Below are positions 16,306 through 24,314 of a stretch of DNA of 64,000 nucleotides, piece after piece. Every line of letters starts with the position of its first letter. The first letter of the stretch is position 1. Under the pieces are notes generated by a model. The model made no database searches. It saw nothing but the letters and a program-made list of their open reading frames with translations, and was not told the origin of the DNA. Both the position numbers and the translations under genes were made by a program. This DNA is from Candidatus Mediterraneibacter surreyensis (GTDB taxonomy: Bacteria; Bacillota; Clostridia; Lachnospirales; Lachnospiraceae): assembly GCA_019118885.1 (NCBI GenBank), contig DWYB01000026.1:1-64000 (forward strand), given 5' to 3'.

Positions 16306-17136
16306 ATGTTTGCAGATTATCATGTACATACAGAATTCAGTGATGATTCCGTCTATCCGATGGAAGAGGTGATACAGGACGCCGTCCGCATAGGAATGAA
16401 CGAAATCTGTATCACAGATCATGTGGATTATGGAATTAAAGATGACTGGGACAGCGGGAGAAAGATCAGATACCGCGGCAGTGAACCTCTTGCAAATGTG
16501 GACTATCCGCGCTATATGACGGAGATACGGAAAATGCAGCTGCTGTACGGCGATAAGATTACCGTCAGGGCAGGTATGGAGTTCGGGATCCAGAAACATA
16601 CCATCGCGAGATATGAAGAGTTATTTCACAGGTATGTATTTGATTTTATTATTTTATCCATTCATCAGGTGGATGATAAAGAATTCTGGACACAGGATTT
16701 CCAAAAAGGAAAGCCACAGCAGGAATATAATGAGCAGTATTATGAAGAAATGCTCTATGTGGTGAAAAATTATAAGGATTACAGCGTGCTGGGACATATG
16801 GATCTTATCACAAGATACGATGAAGCAGGCGTCTATCCGTTTGAAAAGATCGAGCCTTATGTGAGAGAAATCCTGAAGATTGTGATAGAGGACGGCAAAG
16901 GAATTGAGGTAAACACTTCCAGTCACAGATACGGGCTGAAAGATACCACGCCTTCCCGTAACATTTTAAAATTATACCGTGATCTCGGCGGCAGGATTAT
17001 TACAGTCGGCAGTGACAGCCACAGCCCCGGACAGCTGGGCGCTTATATCAGTGATGCCAGAGAAATGCTGAAAAGTCTCGGATTCCGCCAATTCTGTACG
17101 TTTGAAAGAATGCAGCCGGTTTTTCATGAGCTGTGA
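16306..17136 (+). CDS. hisK: histidinol-phosphatase HisK-type (PHP domain)
   Basis: A 276-residue PHP-domain phosphatase, normally hydrolysing L-histidinol phosphate to histidinol. Metal ligands appear in order: DYHVHTEFSDDS, ITDHVDYG, RAGMEFGI, SIHQVDDKEFW, LGHMDLITRY, and the final GSDSHSPGQLG. Length and order fit the Bacillus HisK/HisJ type. Ribosome binding site GGAGGAGAG precedes ATG 16306. It follows cobA-hemD by 38 bases with no obvious terminator, so it may be transcribed from the corrinoid operon although the pathways are unrelated. Confidence 0.88.
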   Translation: MFADYHVHTEFSDDSVYPMEEVIQDAVRIGMNEICITDHVDYGIKDDWDSGRKIRYRGSEPLANVDYPRYMTEIRKMQLLYGDKITVRAGMEFGIQKHTIARYEELFHRYVFDFIILSIHQVDDKEFWTQDFQKGKPQQEYNEQYYEEMLYVVKNYKDYSVLGHMDLITRYDEAGVYPFEKIEPYVREILKIVIEDGKGIEVNTSSHRYGLKDTTPSRNILKLYRDLGGRIITVGSDSHSPGQLGAYISDAREMLKSLGFRQFCTFERMQPVFHEL

Positions 17137-17187
17137 TGTATCGGCATGTGTCTGAAAATATGCAGGAAAACTTACAGGAGAACAGAT

Positions 17188-17916
17188 ATGAAGAACGAGT
17201 ATGATAATGAACATTTTTTTGAACAGTATGCGCAGATGGCGCGGAGCAGATACGGTCTTTCCGGCGCGGGGGAGTGGCACCAGCTGAAAGAAATGTTCCC
17301 GCCCCTGAAAGGCAGCAGGGTGCTGGACCTGGGCTGCGGATATGGCTGGCACTGTAAATATGCTGTGGATCAGGGAGCGGAGGAAGTACTGGGAATGGAT
17401 GTAAGCGTGCGCATGATCGAAGAGGCGAAGAAGCGCAATGCAGACAGCAGGATCACCTACCGGACAGGCTCACTGGAAGAGTATGAATATCCGGAAGAGA
17501 CATGGGACTGCGTAGTGTCCAATCTGGCGCTTCATTATGTTGAGGATATCGAATCTGTATACCGGTTAGTGTACCGTACACTGAAAAAGGGAGGAACATT
17601 CCTTTTTAATATCGAGCATCCGGTCTTCACATCAGGTGTACGTGAGGACTGGATATATGATGAAAACGGAGATCCCTTGTACTGGCCGGTGGATGATTAC
17701 TTCTATCCCGGAGAGCGGAAGACCCGTTTCCTGGGGTGTGATGTGCTCAAATACCATCACACTCTGACACAGATCATGAACGGTCTGCTCAGAAGCGGCT
17801 TTGCGATCGAAATGGTGGAAGAGGCAGAGCCGCCGGAAGAGATGATGAATATGCCGGGAATGAAAGACGAGATGCGCCGCCCTATGATGCTCATGATCCG
17901 GGTGGGAAAGAAATAA
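17188..17916 (+). CDS. class I SAM-dependent methyltransferase
   Basis: A 242-residue methyltransferase. The SAM-binding glycine loop is VLDLGCGYGWHCKYA with the acidic residue at the end of the next strand in VLGMDVS, and VVSNLALHYVED is motif IV of the UbiE/BioC-like (Methyltransf_11) group. The C-terminal region (WIYDENGDPLYWPVDDYF, RKTRFLG) is shared by a Firmicutes subgroup whose substrate is unknown. ATG 17188 has CAGGAG 9 bases upstream; the frame from 17146 has none. Confidence 0.88.
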   Translation: MKNEYDNEHFFEQYAQMARSRYGLSGAGEWHQLKEMFPPLKGSRVLDLGCGYGWHCKYAVDQGAEEVLGMDVSVRMIEEAKKRNADSRITYRTGSLEEYEYPEETWDCVVSNLALHYVEDIESVYRLVYRTLKKGGTFLFNIEHPVFTSGVREDWIYDENGDPLYWPVDDYFYPGERKTRFLGCDVLKYHHTLTQIMNGLLRSGFAIEMVEEAEPPEEMMNMPGMKDEMRRPMMLMIRVGKK

Positions 17917-17976
17917 TCTGCGTTCGACGAATTACATGGAAAGAGGCAGGAAAAGAGCAGACAGGAGGACGAGAGG

Positions 17977-18366
17977 ATGCTGGAAGATAAGGACTATGTA
18001 ATGCGGATCGTACATGAGTGGATCCGCACGCTTATCAAACTCATTTTTAATAAGGATATTGACAAGGAGGAAGATGCACAGATACCGCTGGAGGTGATGG
18101 AACAGTTCCGGAAACTGCAGGCCATGATCGATGACGGGGAGATCAATGAGGCGGAGAATATTCTGCTGGACGGACTAAGAGAAGGTGACCGCACATATTT
18201 TGAGATGTCGCTGCTCTTTTATGAAAAACTCAGCGGGAAAACGGATGAATTTCTTGCAGAGCATGATTATTCCAGACAGGAAGTTGTGGACGGACTGAAA
18301 TATGTGGTTAATTATTACGGGTATGGCAGCCTGCTGGAAGCGTTTACGGAGGATATAGAGCTATGA
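17977..18366 (+). CDS. DUF6483 family protein
   Basis: A 129-residue, all-helical acidic protein matching the DUF6483 family of Clostridia (N-terminus MLEDKDYVMRIVHEWIRTL, Ile/Leu-rich helix with LQAMIDDGEINEAENILLDG, which reads like a TPR-type hairpin). Function unknown. It is preceded by CAGGAGGACGAG. Its stop overlaps the start of the broken maltose O-acetyltransferase (ATGA at 18363-18366), so the two genes form an operon. Confidence 0.8.
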   Translation: MLEDKDYVMRIVHEWIRTLIKLIFNKDIDKEEDAQIPLEVMEQFRKLQAMIDDGEINEAENILLDGLREGDRTYFEMSLLFYEKLSGKTDEFLAEHDYSRQEVVDGLKYVVNYYGYGSLLEAFTEDIEL

Positions 18367-18995
18367 CTGAGAAAGAACGGATGTTGTCGGGAAAGATCTA
18401 CTGCCCGTTTAAGGTGGGAGATAATACGTGGGAGAAAAGCAGGGAAGTGCTGGAACAGTTTAATTCCATGCCGTGACAGAAAGAAAAAGAGCGCATGGAG
18501 CTGTTAAGGAGTATTTTCGGTCATCTGGAGGACGACGCCGTGATCGTGCCGCCGTTTTACTGCGATAAAGGCACTCAGATCTATATCGGAAAGCATTTTT
18601 ATGCAAATACCGGCCTGCTCATACTGGACGAGGCTGACGTGCGGATCGGCGATCATGTATTTATCGCGCCGCGTGTGTGCATTTATACGGCAGGGCATCC
18701 TATCGACGCGGATATCCGCAGGCTGGATCTGGAGTATGCAAAGGGTGTGACTATAGGAGATGACGTCTGGATCGGCGGGAATGTGGTGATCAATCCGGGG
18801 GTGACTATCGGCAGCAATGTGGTGATCGGCTCTGGTTCCGTGGTGACGAAGAATATTCCCGATGGTGTGATCGCGGCCGGAAATCCGTGCAGAGTATTAA
18901 GAGAGATCACGCAGAAAGATAAAGATTACTGGACGCGGCAGGCAGAAGAATATTTTGCCGATGAGGATATTGACAGTTGTAAGGATAAAATATGA
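18363..18995 (+). pseudogene. maa: maltose O-acetyltransferase-like gene interrupted by in-frame TGA
   Basis: The frame from ATG 18363 starts exactly like a maltose/sugar O-acetyltransferase (MTEKERMLSGKIYCPF, then EVLEQFNSMP) but hits TGA at codon 38 (18474-18476). The same frame then continues intact (QKEKERMELLRSIFGHLEDDA) through the left-handed beta-helix hexapeptide repeats (NTGLLILDEADVRIGDHVFI, GVTIGDDVWIGGNVVINPG) to the normal end at 18995. So a single base change separates it from a full-length gene of about 210 residues. An internal ATG at 18495 could restart a 166-residue protein lacking the N-terminal maltose-acetyltransferase domain, but no good ribosome binding site precedes it. 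Nothing suggests selenocysteine. Confidence 0.85.
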
Positions 18996-19001
18996 ACAAG
19001 G

Positions 19002-19041
19002 AAGGGACTGCTGTCAGAAACCTCGTCAGCAGTCCCTTTTT
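19002..19041. terminator. bidirectional-type terminator
   Basis: A perfect 12-bp stem, AAGGGACTGCTG (19002-19013) with CAGCAGTCCCTT (19027-19038), followed by a T-run to 19041. It closes the acetyltransferase transcript from the left. Confidence 0.8.
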
Positions 19042-19067
19042 GACGAAAGAAATCGGAAAAACGTTTC

Positions 19068-19211
19068 TTAATCTTTCCAGTATTCAGCCATATATTTCTC
19101 CGCTTCTTCCGGTGAAAGCGCATACTTGTCCTGCAGTTTGAGCAGAGTGTTCTCCCGGGAAAAGTTGATATCCTGAAGGGTGGAGATGAGCTGTCGGATA
19201 CTATCATTATT
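19068..19211 (-). pseudogene. 3' remnant of a second Rpn-family nuclease gene
   Basis: On the minus strand, 48 codons from 19211 down to a TAA at 19070-19068 encode NNDSIRQLISTLQDINFSRE and end EEAEKYMAEYWKD. This is clearly homologous to the C-terminal helical domain of the Rpn protein at 4951-5910, which ends EEAEKYLDKYWKGL. Nothing of the nuclease domain remains; the fragment starts exactly where the TetR gene ends, in a different frame. It is the scar of a deletion or recombination between an Rpn gene and the TetR locus. Confidence 0.8.
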
Positions 19212-19764
19212 ACAACAGGGGTCTTAAGCACCTCACAATATTTTCTATCGTCCGCACGAATGTTTCTGTATCTGCCTGAGGATTGCTCAGATATGCATGA
19301 TAGGTTCCCTGTATACAGTAAGAGAGAAGGATCTGCTTTGCCGGATCCTTTTTGTATTCCGGATATTTGCGGGAGATTACTTCCTTAAGTGCCTTGTCAA
19401 GGCGGATACCAAGATGGCTTTGTCCCCTGCCGGAGAACAGGATCTTGATCAGAGAAATCTGAGACATAAAAGCAAGGCAGAGTTCCCGGGTAAATGCATC
19501 GGAGTTATCAGTTGTGTAATCTTTCAGGTGGTCGATACTTCCGATGATCGATTCGACAGTCTCCTGTTCCATTGCTTCGGACAGTGCGTAGATGTCTTCA
19601 TAATGGGAGTAAAATGTAGATTTGTTGATGAGAGCCAGTTCGCACAGCTCCTTGACTGTTATTTTTTCTAGAGGCTTTTTGGCTCTCAGCTCGATAAAGG
19701 CATTTTTGATTGCCTGTTCTGTTTTACGGATTCTAAGGTCTGACTTGTTTTCTGATTTTTTCAT
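19210..19764 (-). CDS. TetR/AcrR-family transcriptional regulator
   Basis: A 184-residue TetR-type repressor. The N-terminal DNA-binding domain reads RIRKTEQAIKNAFIELRAKK, then ITVKELCELALINKSTFYSHYED, a classic TetR helix-turn-helix; the rest is the helical ligand-binding and dimerisation domain, of the group with a C-terminal LRPLL end. ATG 19764 is preferred over TTG 19767. It is divergent from glgB, and the spacer holds overlapping palindromes fitting TetR operators. The four stop codons in a row after Leu (TAA TAA TGA TAG) and the adjoining Rpn scar show the 3' junction is rearranged, so the original C-terminus may have been altered. Confidence 0.85.
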   Translation of the reverse strand: MKKSENKSDLRIRKTEQAIKNAFIELRAKKPLEKITVKELCELALINKSTFYSHYEDIYALSEAMEQETVESIIGSIDHLKDYTTDNSDAFTRELCLAFMSQISLIKILFSGRGQSHLGIRLDKALKEVISRKYPEYKKDPAKQILLSYCIQGTYHAYLSNPQADTETFVRTIENIVRCLRPLL

Positions 19765-19799
19765 CAAATATATATCTCCAAAGCTAAATTTTCCATAAA

Positions 19800-19834
19800 C
19801 CGACTATTTTGAAAATAAGTCGGTTTTCCGACTT
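19800..19834. promoter_or_regulatory. overlapping palindromes, probable TetR operator
   Basis: CCGACTATTTTGAAAATAAG (19800-19819) continues to TCGG at 19823 and forms a palindrome of CCGACT half-sites. It shares its right half with a second perfect palindrome, AAGTCGGTTTTCCGACTT (19817-19834). A further CGACTGTTGTCG lies at 19898-19909. All sit between the divergent TetR and glgB starts. Confidence 0.6.
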
Positions 19835-19938
19835 ATATCCGGTATTGCCGGTGGATTTTCGTATGTTTTTCGGATACTCTGATTATAGGATAAAAAACGA
19901 CTGTTGTCGATTATTTATGGATGAAAAGAGGTAAAATT

Positions 19939-21741
19939 ATGGATTTTTACGGATTTTACACAGGGAAGATTTTTGATGCCCACAAATATCTGGGGGCACA
20001 TATCAACAGAGGAAAAAACGGCAAAGCACAAGGAGTCGTATTCCGGACTTTTGCGCCGTCGGCGTCGCGAATCTCCGTGATTGGGGAATTTAACGGGTGG
20101 ACAGAAAGTCCCATGAAGAAGGTGCATGACGGAAATTTCTGGGAGTTCATATCAGAGGAGGCAGAGCCCGGAATGATGTATAAGTACCGGATCTATGACC
20201 GCGCGGGGCATTGGATCGATCACTGCGATCCCTATGGATACGGGATGGAGCTGCGTCCGAATACAGCGTCCATTATCCGGGATATGGATGCATATCAGTT
20301 TCAAGATGATAAATGGATGAAAAAAAGATCGGATCACAAAGAACTGCCGCTGAATATTTACGAACTGCATTTCGGCTCCTTTAAGAAACCGTCGGACGAG
20401 CCTGACGCCTGGTACGATTATGAGGAGATGGCGGATATTCTGATTCCATATCTGAAAGAGAACGGGTACAATTATCTGGAGATTATGCCTCTTAGTGAAT
20501 ATCCCTGCGATGAGTCATGGGGATATCAGGGAACGGGATTTTTCAGTCCGACTTCCAGATATGGGACAGCGGATCAGCTGAAGGCTTTTGTGGATGCCTG
20601 CCACAAAAATGAGATCGGCATTATTCTTGATTTTGTGCCAGTGCATTTCGCAGTGGATGATTATGCACTGGCGAACTATGACGGGACAGCGTTGTATGAA
20701 TATCCCCACTCCGATGTGGGAGACAGCGAATGGGGCAGCAGGAACTTTATGCACTCCCGAGGTGAAGTAAGAAGCTTTCTGCAGTCTGCGGCAGATTACT
20801 GGCTGAGCGAGTATCACATGGACGGACTTCGCATGGACGCCATCAGCCGGGCAATCTACTGGCAGGGTATGCCGGAGCGGGGCGTGAACTCCAATGCAGT
20901 AGAATTCCTAAGATATATGAATCAGGGGTTAAAAGAACGTCATCCGTCCGTCATACTGGCAGCGGAGGATTCTACCTCATTTCCGGGCGTCACAAAATCC
21001 GTGAAAGAAGGAGGACTTGGATTCGACTATAAGTGGGATATGGGGTGGATGAACGATACACTTGACTATTTCCGGACAGCTCCCGAGTACCGGACAAGGG
21101 ATTATCATAAGCTGACATTCTCTTTTGTCTATTACTACGATGAGAGGTATCTGCTCCCGCTGTCCCATGATGAAGTTGTCCACGGAAAGGCGACGATCCT
21201 GCAGAAAATGTACGGGGATTATGAGCAGAAGTTCCCTCAGGCAAGAGCTTTCTATATGTATATGTACGCACATCCGGGCAAGAAGCTTAATTTCATGGGA
21301 AATGAGCTGGGACATTTCAGGGAGTGGGATGAGAAGCGGGAGCTGGACTGGAATCTTCTCGATTACCCGGCACATCAGGATTTTCACAGATTTATGAAAG
21401 ACCTGAACCGATTCTATCGGGAGCATTCGGCGCTCTCCGAAATGGATTATGATACGAAAGGATTTGAATGGCTGGAGTGCCATGCAGAGGAAAAGTGCGT
21501 ATATGTATTTGAACGCAGAAGTGAAAAAGAGCGGATCATAGCAGTCTTTAATTTCTCGGATGAGGAGCAGGAGATTGAGATCCGGAGTAAAGATATAAAA
21601 GAACTGAAAAAAGTGTTCAGCAGTGAATATAAAGGTTACGGAGGGGCGGAAGAGAAGCAGGGCAAGGCTGTAAAGATCAAAAAAGACGGCTGTTCATTCC
21701 GGCTGCAGCCTTTTTCGGCAGAATACTATATGATTGAGTAA
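19939..21741 (+). CDS. glgB: 1,4-alpha-glucan branching enzyme
   Basis: A 600-residue GH13 enzyme that makes alpha-1,6 branches in glycogen. An N-terminal CBM48 domain (GVVFRTFAPSASRISVIGEF) precedes the catalytic barrel, whose acids fall at Asp300 (GLRMDAIS, nucleophile), Glu343 (LAAEDST, acid/base) and Asp411 (LSHDEVVHG, transition state). ATG 19939 has AAGAGGT 7 bases upstream; ATG 19921 is in frame but would put that site inside the gene. No other glycogen gene is adjacent, so glgB stands alone next to a TetR regulator, an unusual place for it. A strong terminator follows at 21761. Confidence 0.93.
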   Translation: MDFYGFYTGKIFDAHKYLGAHINRGKNGKAQGVVFRTFAPSASRISVIGEFNGWTESPMKKVHDGNFWEFISEEAEPGMMYKYRIYDRAGHWIDHCDPYGYGMELRPNTASIIRDMDAYQFQDDKWMKKRSDHKELPLNIYELHFGSFKKPSDEPDAWYDYEEMADILIPYLKENGYNYLEIMPLSEYPCDESWGYQGTGFFSPTSRYGTADQLKAFVDACHKNEIGIILDFVPVHFAVDDYALANYDGTALYEYPHSDVGDSEWGSRNFMHSRGEVRSFLQSAADYWLSEYHMDGLRMDAISRAIYWQGMPERGVNSNAVEFLRYMNQGLKERHPSVILAAEDSTSFPGVTKSVKEGGLGFDYKWDMGWMNDTLDYFRTAPEYRTRDYHKLTFSFVYYYDERYLLPLSHDEVVHGKATILQKMYGDYEQKFPQARAFYMYMYAHPGKKLNFMGNELGHFREWDEKRELDWNLLDYPAHQDFHRFMKDLNRFYREHSALSEMDYDTKGFEWLECHAEEKCVYVFERRSEKERIIAVFNFSDEEQEIEIRSKDIKELKKVFSSEYKGYGGAEEKQGKAVKIKKDGCSFRLQPFSAEYYMIE

Positions 21742-21760
21742 CAGAATATCATATATAAAT

Positions 21761-21806
21761 GTAGACAGACGGAACCGGCCTATGAGGCCAGCTTCCGTCT
21801 GTCTAC
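21761..21806. terminator. bidirectional terminator between glgB and the MATE gene
   Basis: GTAGACAGACGGAA (21761-21774) is perfectly complementary to TTCCGTCTGTCTAC (21793-21806), with an inner GGCC/GGCC pairing. The right arm includes the 3' codons of the convergent MATE gene. Confidence 0.8.
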
Positions 21807-23084
21807 AACCGGTTTTAAGAACATGGCAAGAAATGCAGCAAGTATCCTCGCGATAACAGTGCTCCACCAGACCATGATCTGTCCGCCTGCCAGCGGTGGG
21901 AGGATAAGCATGAGTACCAGCATAAGTACAGGTTCAATATAAGTCAGGACATAAGAAAGGCTGCTCTCTTCCATGGCGTAGAAGCTTGCCGTGGTTACCC
22001 GGGTGACCGCTACAAAAGGAACAGAGATCAGGAAGATCGGCATAATTCTGGCAATTTCCATATTAACTTCAGGAGATGACCCGAAGAGGACACCGATATA
22101 ATTTCTTGCCGCAAAGAGAATGACACAGCTGATAACGGCGAGAAAAATACCGCATCCATATGCCAGCCGCCGTATACTTTTCAGTCTGTTCAGGCTCTTT
22201 TCGCCGTAGTAACGGCTGATGATGGGCTGACTCCCGTCACCGACACCCTGAAAGAGCAGATATACGATACAGATAATGTAGGCGATGCAGGCGTAGACTG
22301 CCACAGCCTGGTCTCCCCCGTAAAGTATGGAAAAGCGGTTTATGATGATCAGCGATATGTTTGGCGTCATTGTAAGCCCGAACGGGGAAATTCCCACTTT
22401 GATAACGGAACCGGCCAGCTTTATCAGCTCGGAAAATCCAATACACAGGGTAAATATTTTCTCGCGAAGGAAATATACGAGGGCAAAAAGAAGTGTTACG
22501 CCCTGCCCGAGGATTGTTGCCAGCGCCGCGCCGGTTAGTCCCTGACCGAATACCCAGACAAACAGGTAATCCAGAACTACATTGGTAATGAATCCTGCAA
22601 CCATGGAAATCATAGCATAGAGCGGCCCGCCGTGATTGCGAATGAAAGGAATCAGTCCTGTACTGAGGATCTGCAGTCCGGCGCCCAGTGCGATTACCCG
22701 GTTATATTCTGCGCCCAGTGAGAGCAGCTGTCCTTCTGCGCCCAGAAGACGCAGGATGGGAGTATTAAAACCCAAAGTAAGTACGGTCAGGATCACGCTG
22801 CAGATGATCAGCATCCACAGGGTGACTGCTGTGAAATCTCTGGCGCGTTTTTCTTTTTTCTCAGCCATACTGATAGAATAGTAGACGGCTCCTCCTATGC
22901 CGATCCCGGTGCCTGCAGCCTGAAGAACGGCAGAGACAGGATAAGCTACATTTATGGCGGAAAGTCCGATATCTCCCACGCTGTGTCCCACAAAAAAGCC
23001 GTCCACGATCGCATAGATCCCGGATAATGCAAAGGACAGGACAGATGGGATTACGTATTTAAAAAAAGTTCTCATTTCGCTCAT
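21780..23084 (-). CDS. MATE-family multidrug/sodium antiporter
   Basis: A 434-residue integral membrane protein with about 12 hydrophobic segments in two homologous halves. The N-terminal half opens VIPSVLSFALSGIYAIVDGFFVGHSVGDIGLSAIN, the MATE/MepA signature, and the second half repeats the fold around FGLTMTPNISLIIINR. It likely exports cationic drugs or metabolites driven by Na+ or H+. The start codon overlaps the stop of the upstream MarR gene by 4 bases, so pump and regulator are one operon controlled by the tandem operator at 23556-23592. Confidence 0.9.
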   Translation of the reverse strand: MSEMRTFFKYVIPSVLSFALSGIYAIVDGFFVGHSVGDIGLSAINVAYPVSAVLQAAGTGIGIGGAVYYSISMAEKKEKRARDFTAVTLWMLIICSVILTVLTLGFNTPILRLLGAEGQLLSLGAEYNRVIALGAGLQILSTGLIPFIRNHGGPLYAMISMVAGFITNVVLDYLFVWVFGQGLTGAALATILGQGVTLLFALVYFLREKIFTLCIGFSELIKLAGSVIKVGISPFGLTMTPNISLIIINRFSILYGGDQAVAVYACIAYIICIVYLLFQGVGDGSQPIISRYYGEKSLNRLKSIRRLAYGCGIFLAVISCVILFAARNYIGVLFGSSPEVNMEIARIMPIFLISVPFVAVTRVTTASFYAMEESSLSYVLTYIEPVLMLVLMLILPPLAGGQIMVWWSTVIARILAAFLAMFLKPVVDRRKLAS

Positions 23085-23539
23085 AGCTTCTGTTTCTCAC
23101 TTTCTATTCTTTGTTTCAGTTCTTTTTCAAACAGCAGATTGAACAGCTCCATTGTTTCGATGGTCTGCTCCATGCGGTCATTGCCGATTTTTCTGGAAAT
23201 TCGTTTTTCGGCCTCCAGTAAAGGCCCGATGATTTCTTCTGTATACTTCTTTCCCTTTTCCGTCAGAAATACAAATTTTTCCCGTTTGTCATGCCGACTG
23301 GGTTCAAGAATGATCAGACCTCTGTTTTTCAGGTCACGAATTACGGTGTTGACGGTAGCTTTTACAAGGCCGACCTCTTCTGTAATCTGTCTTTGAGTCA
23401 GATCAGTTCTGGCTTTCAGAGAGTAGAGCACCATAAGTTCCGGATAGCCGATTCCACATCGGGCAGCCCACCGGGTATATAGAACTGTTCCTTTCGCCCA
23501 TGCGGAGTATAGTTGACAGATATTGAATAATTCAGACAT
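23081..23539 (-). CDS. MarR-family transcriptional regulator
   Basis: A 152-residue winged-helix repressor: YPELMVLYSLKARTDLTQRQITEEVGLVKATVNTVIRDLKNRGLI covers the wHTH, and LEPSRHDKREKFVFLTEKG is the wing. It most likely represses its own operon with the MATE pump and releases DNA on binding a small phenolic or drug-like ligand. Ribosome binding site GGAGGG precedes ATG 23539. Two identical-arm palindromes and a consensus promoter lie just upstream. Confidence 0.92.
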   Translation of the reverse strand: MSELFNICQLYSAWAKGTVLYTRWAARCGIGYPELMVLYSLKARTDLTQRQITEEVGLVKATVNTVIRDLKNRGLIILEPSRHDKREKFVFLTEKGKKYTEEIIGPLLEAEKRISRKIGNDRMEQTIETMELFNLLFEKELKQRIESEKQKL

Positions 23540-23555
23540 ATCACACCCTCCAAAT

Positions 23556-23592
23556 AGTATTTGTAAATACTAAATAAGTATTTGCAAATACT
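23556..23592 (-). promoter_or_regulatory. tandem MarR operators
   Basis: Two 16-bp palindromes, AGTATTTGTAAATACT (23556-23571) and AGTATTTGCAAATACT (23577-23592), differ only in the central dinucleotide and are 21 bases apart (two helical turns). They lie directly downstream of the -10 box of the operon promoter. Confidence 0.85.
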
Positions 23593-23621
23593 ATTATAGA
23601 GGAGGAAAATCAAACTGTCAA
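23593..23621 (-). promoter_or_regulatory. consensus sigma-A promoter of the marR-MATE operon
   Basis: On the minus strand: -35 TTGACA (23621-23616), 17-base spacer, -10 TATAAT (23598-23593), a perfect match to consensus, abutting the first operator. Confidence 0.9.
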
Positions 23622-23643
23622 GAATAATATAAGCAGAAAAATA

Positions 23644-23667
23644 CCGGCAGATCATGTGACCTGCCGG
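23644..23667 (-). terminator. terminator of the mazG transcript
   Basis: CCGGCAG (23644-23650) pairs with CTGCCGG (23661-23667); on the minus strand the stem is followed by TATTTTT. Confidence 0.7.
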
Positions 23668-23675
23668 CAGCCGGT

Positions 23676-24161
23676 TTATTCCGTTCCTTTGTTGAACCCT
23701 TTCCGCTCCTTTGCCTTATCGATCAGCTCTTTTGCTTCTTCGAATGCTTCGGGGAGGTATTCTTCTGTCCATTCCTTCCCGGTCTTTTCCTTTTTCTTGA
23801 TCTCTTCCCAGCTCTCTTTTGTTCCGTCAGTGCCCGGGCCGTCCGAATCGCCGAAGACGTGCGGGTGGCGGCGGATCATTTTGTCGATAATGGACTGGAT
23901 CACGTCATCCATGGTGAAGAGACCTTCCTCCTCCGCAATCCGGGCGTGGAGCACTACCTGCATGAGCAGGTCGCCCAGCTCTTCTTTCAGATTGTCGGCG
24001 TCTCCGGTCTGATCCAGTATGTTGATCCCGCAGATTACCTCGGCTGCTTCCTCGATACACGTCTTTTTCAGGCTCATATGGGTCTGCGCACGATCCCACG
24101 GGCATCCGTCCGGAGCCCGCAGACGTGCAATGACTTCTTCGAATTCCTCAAATTTTGTCAT
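23676..24161 (-). CDS. mazG: MazG-family nucleoside triphosphate pyrophosphohydrolase
   Basis: A 161-residue single-domain MazG that hydrolyses (d)NTPs to NMP and pyrophosphate, cleaning aberrant nucleotides. The hallmark RLRAPDGCPWDRAQTHMSLK is followed by the metal-binding EEAAEV (E-x-x-E) and KEELGDLLMQVVLHA (E-x-x-D), then RRHPHVFGD. It is about half the length of the two-domain E. coli MazG, as usual in Clostridia. It is transcribed alone, with its own terminator at 23644-23667. Confidence 0.93.
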   Translation of the reverse strand: MTKFEEFEEVIARLRAPDGCPWDRAQTHMSLKKTCIEEAAEVICGINILDQTGDADNLKEELGDLLMQVVLHARIAEEEGLFTMDDVIQSIIDKMIRRHPHVFGDSDGPGTDGTKESWEEIKKKEKTGKEWTEEYLPEAFEEAKELIDKAKERKGFNKGTE

Positions 24162-24260
24162 TTTCTGAATCTCCTATGCTTCGTAATCACTATTTGCTCA
24201 CACACTATTTTTATCTTACTATGTTTGAAAGAGAGGTGCAAGGCAGAGGACATGAAAAAG

Positions 24261-24300
24261 AAAAGATCCCGTAAATCCATCAGGATGAACGGGATCTTTT
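24261..24300. terminator. terminator of the sugar ABC operon
   Basis: AAAAGATCCCGT (24261-24272) pairs perfectly with ACGGGATCTTTT (24289-24300). It has A- and T-rich flanks on both sides and lies 14 bases past the stop of the ABC ATPase gene on the minus strand. Confidence 0.85.
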
Positions 24301-24314
24301 CTCAAGGAATGTAG

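Noticed and set aside
18474..18476. TGA as selenocysteine codon in the maltose O-acetyltransferase
   Set aside because: The family has no Cys or Sec at this place and no SECIS-like hairpin follows.
23556..23592. Two short repeats resembling the start of a CRISPR array
   Set aside because: Only two copies, palindromic and next to a promoter: operators.
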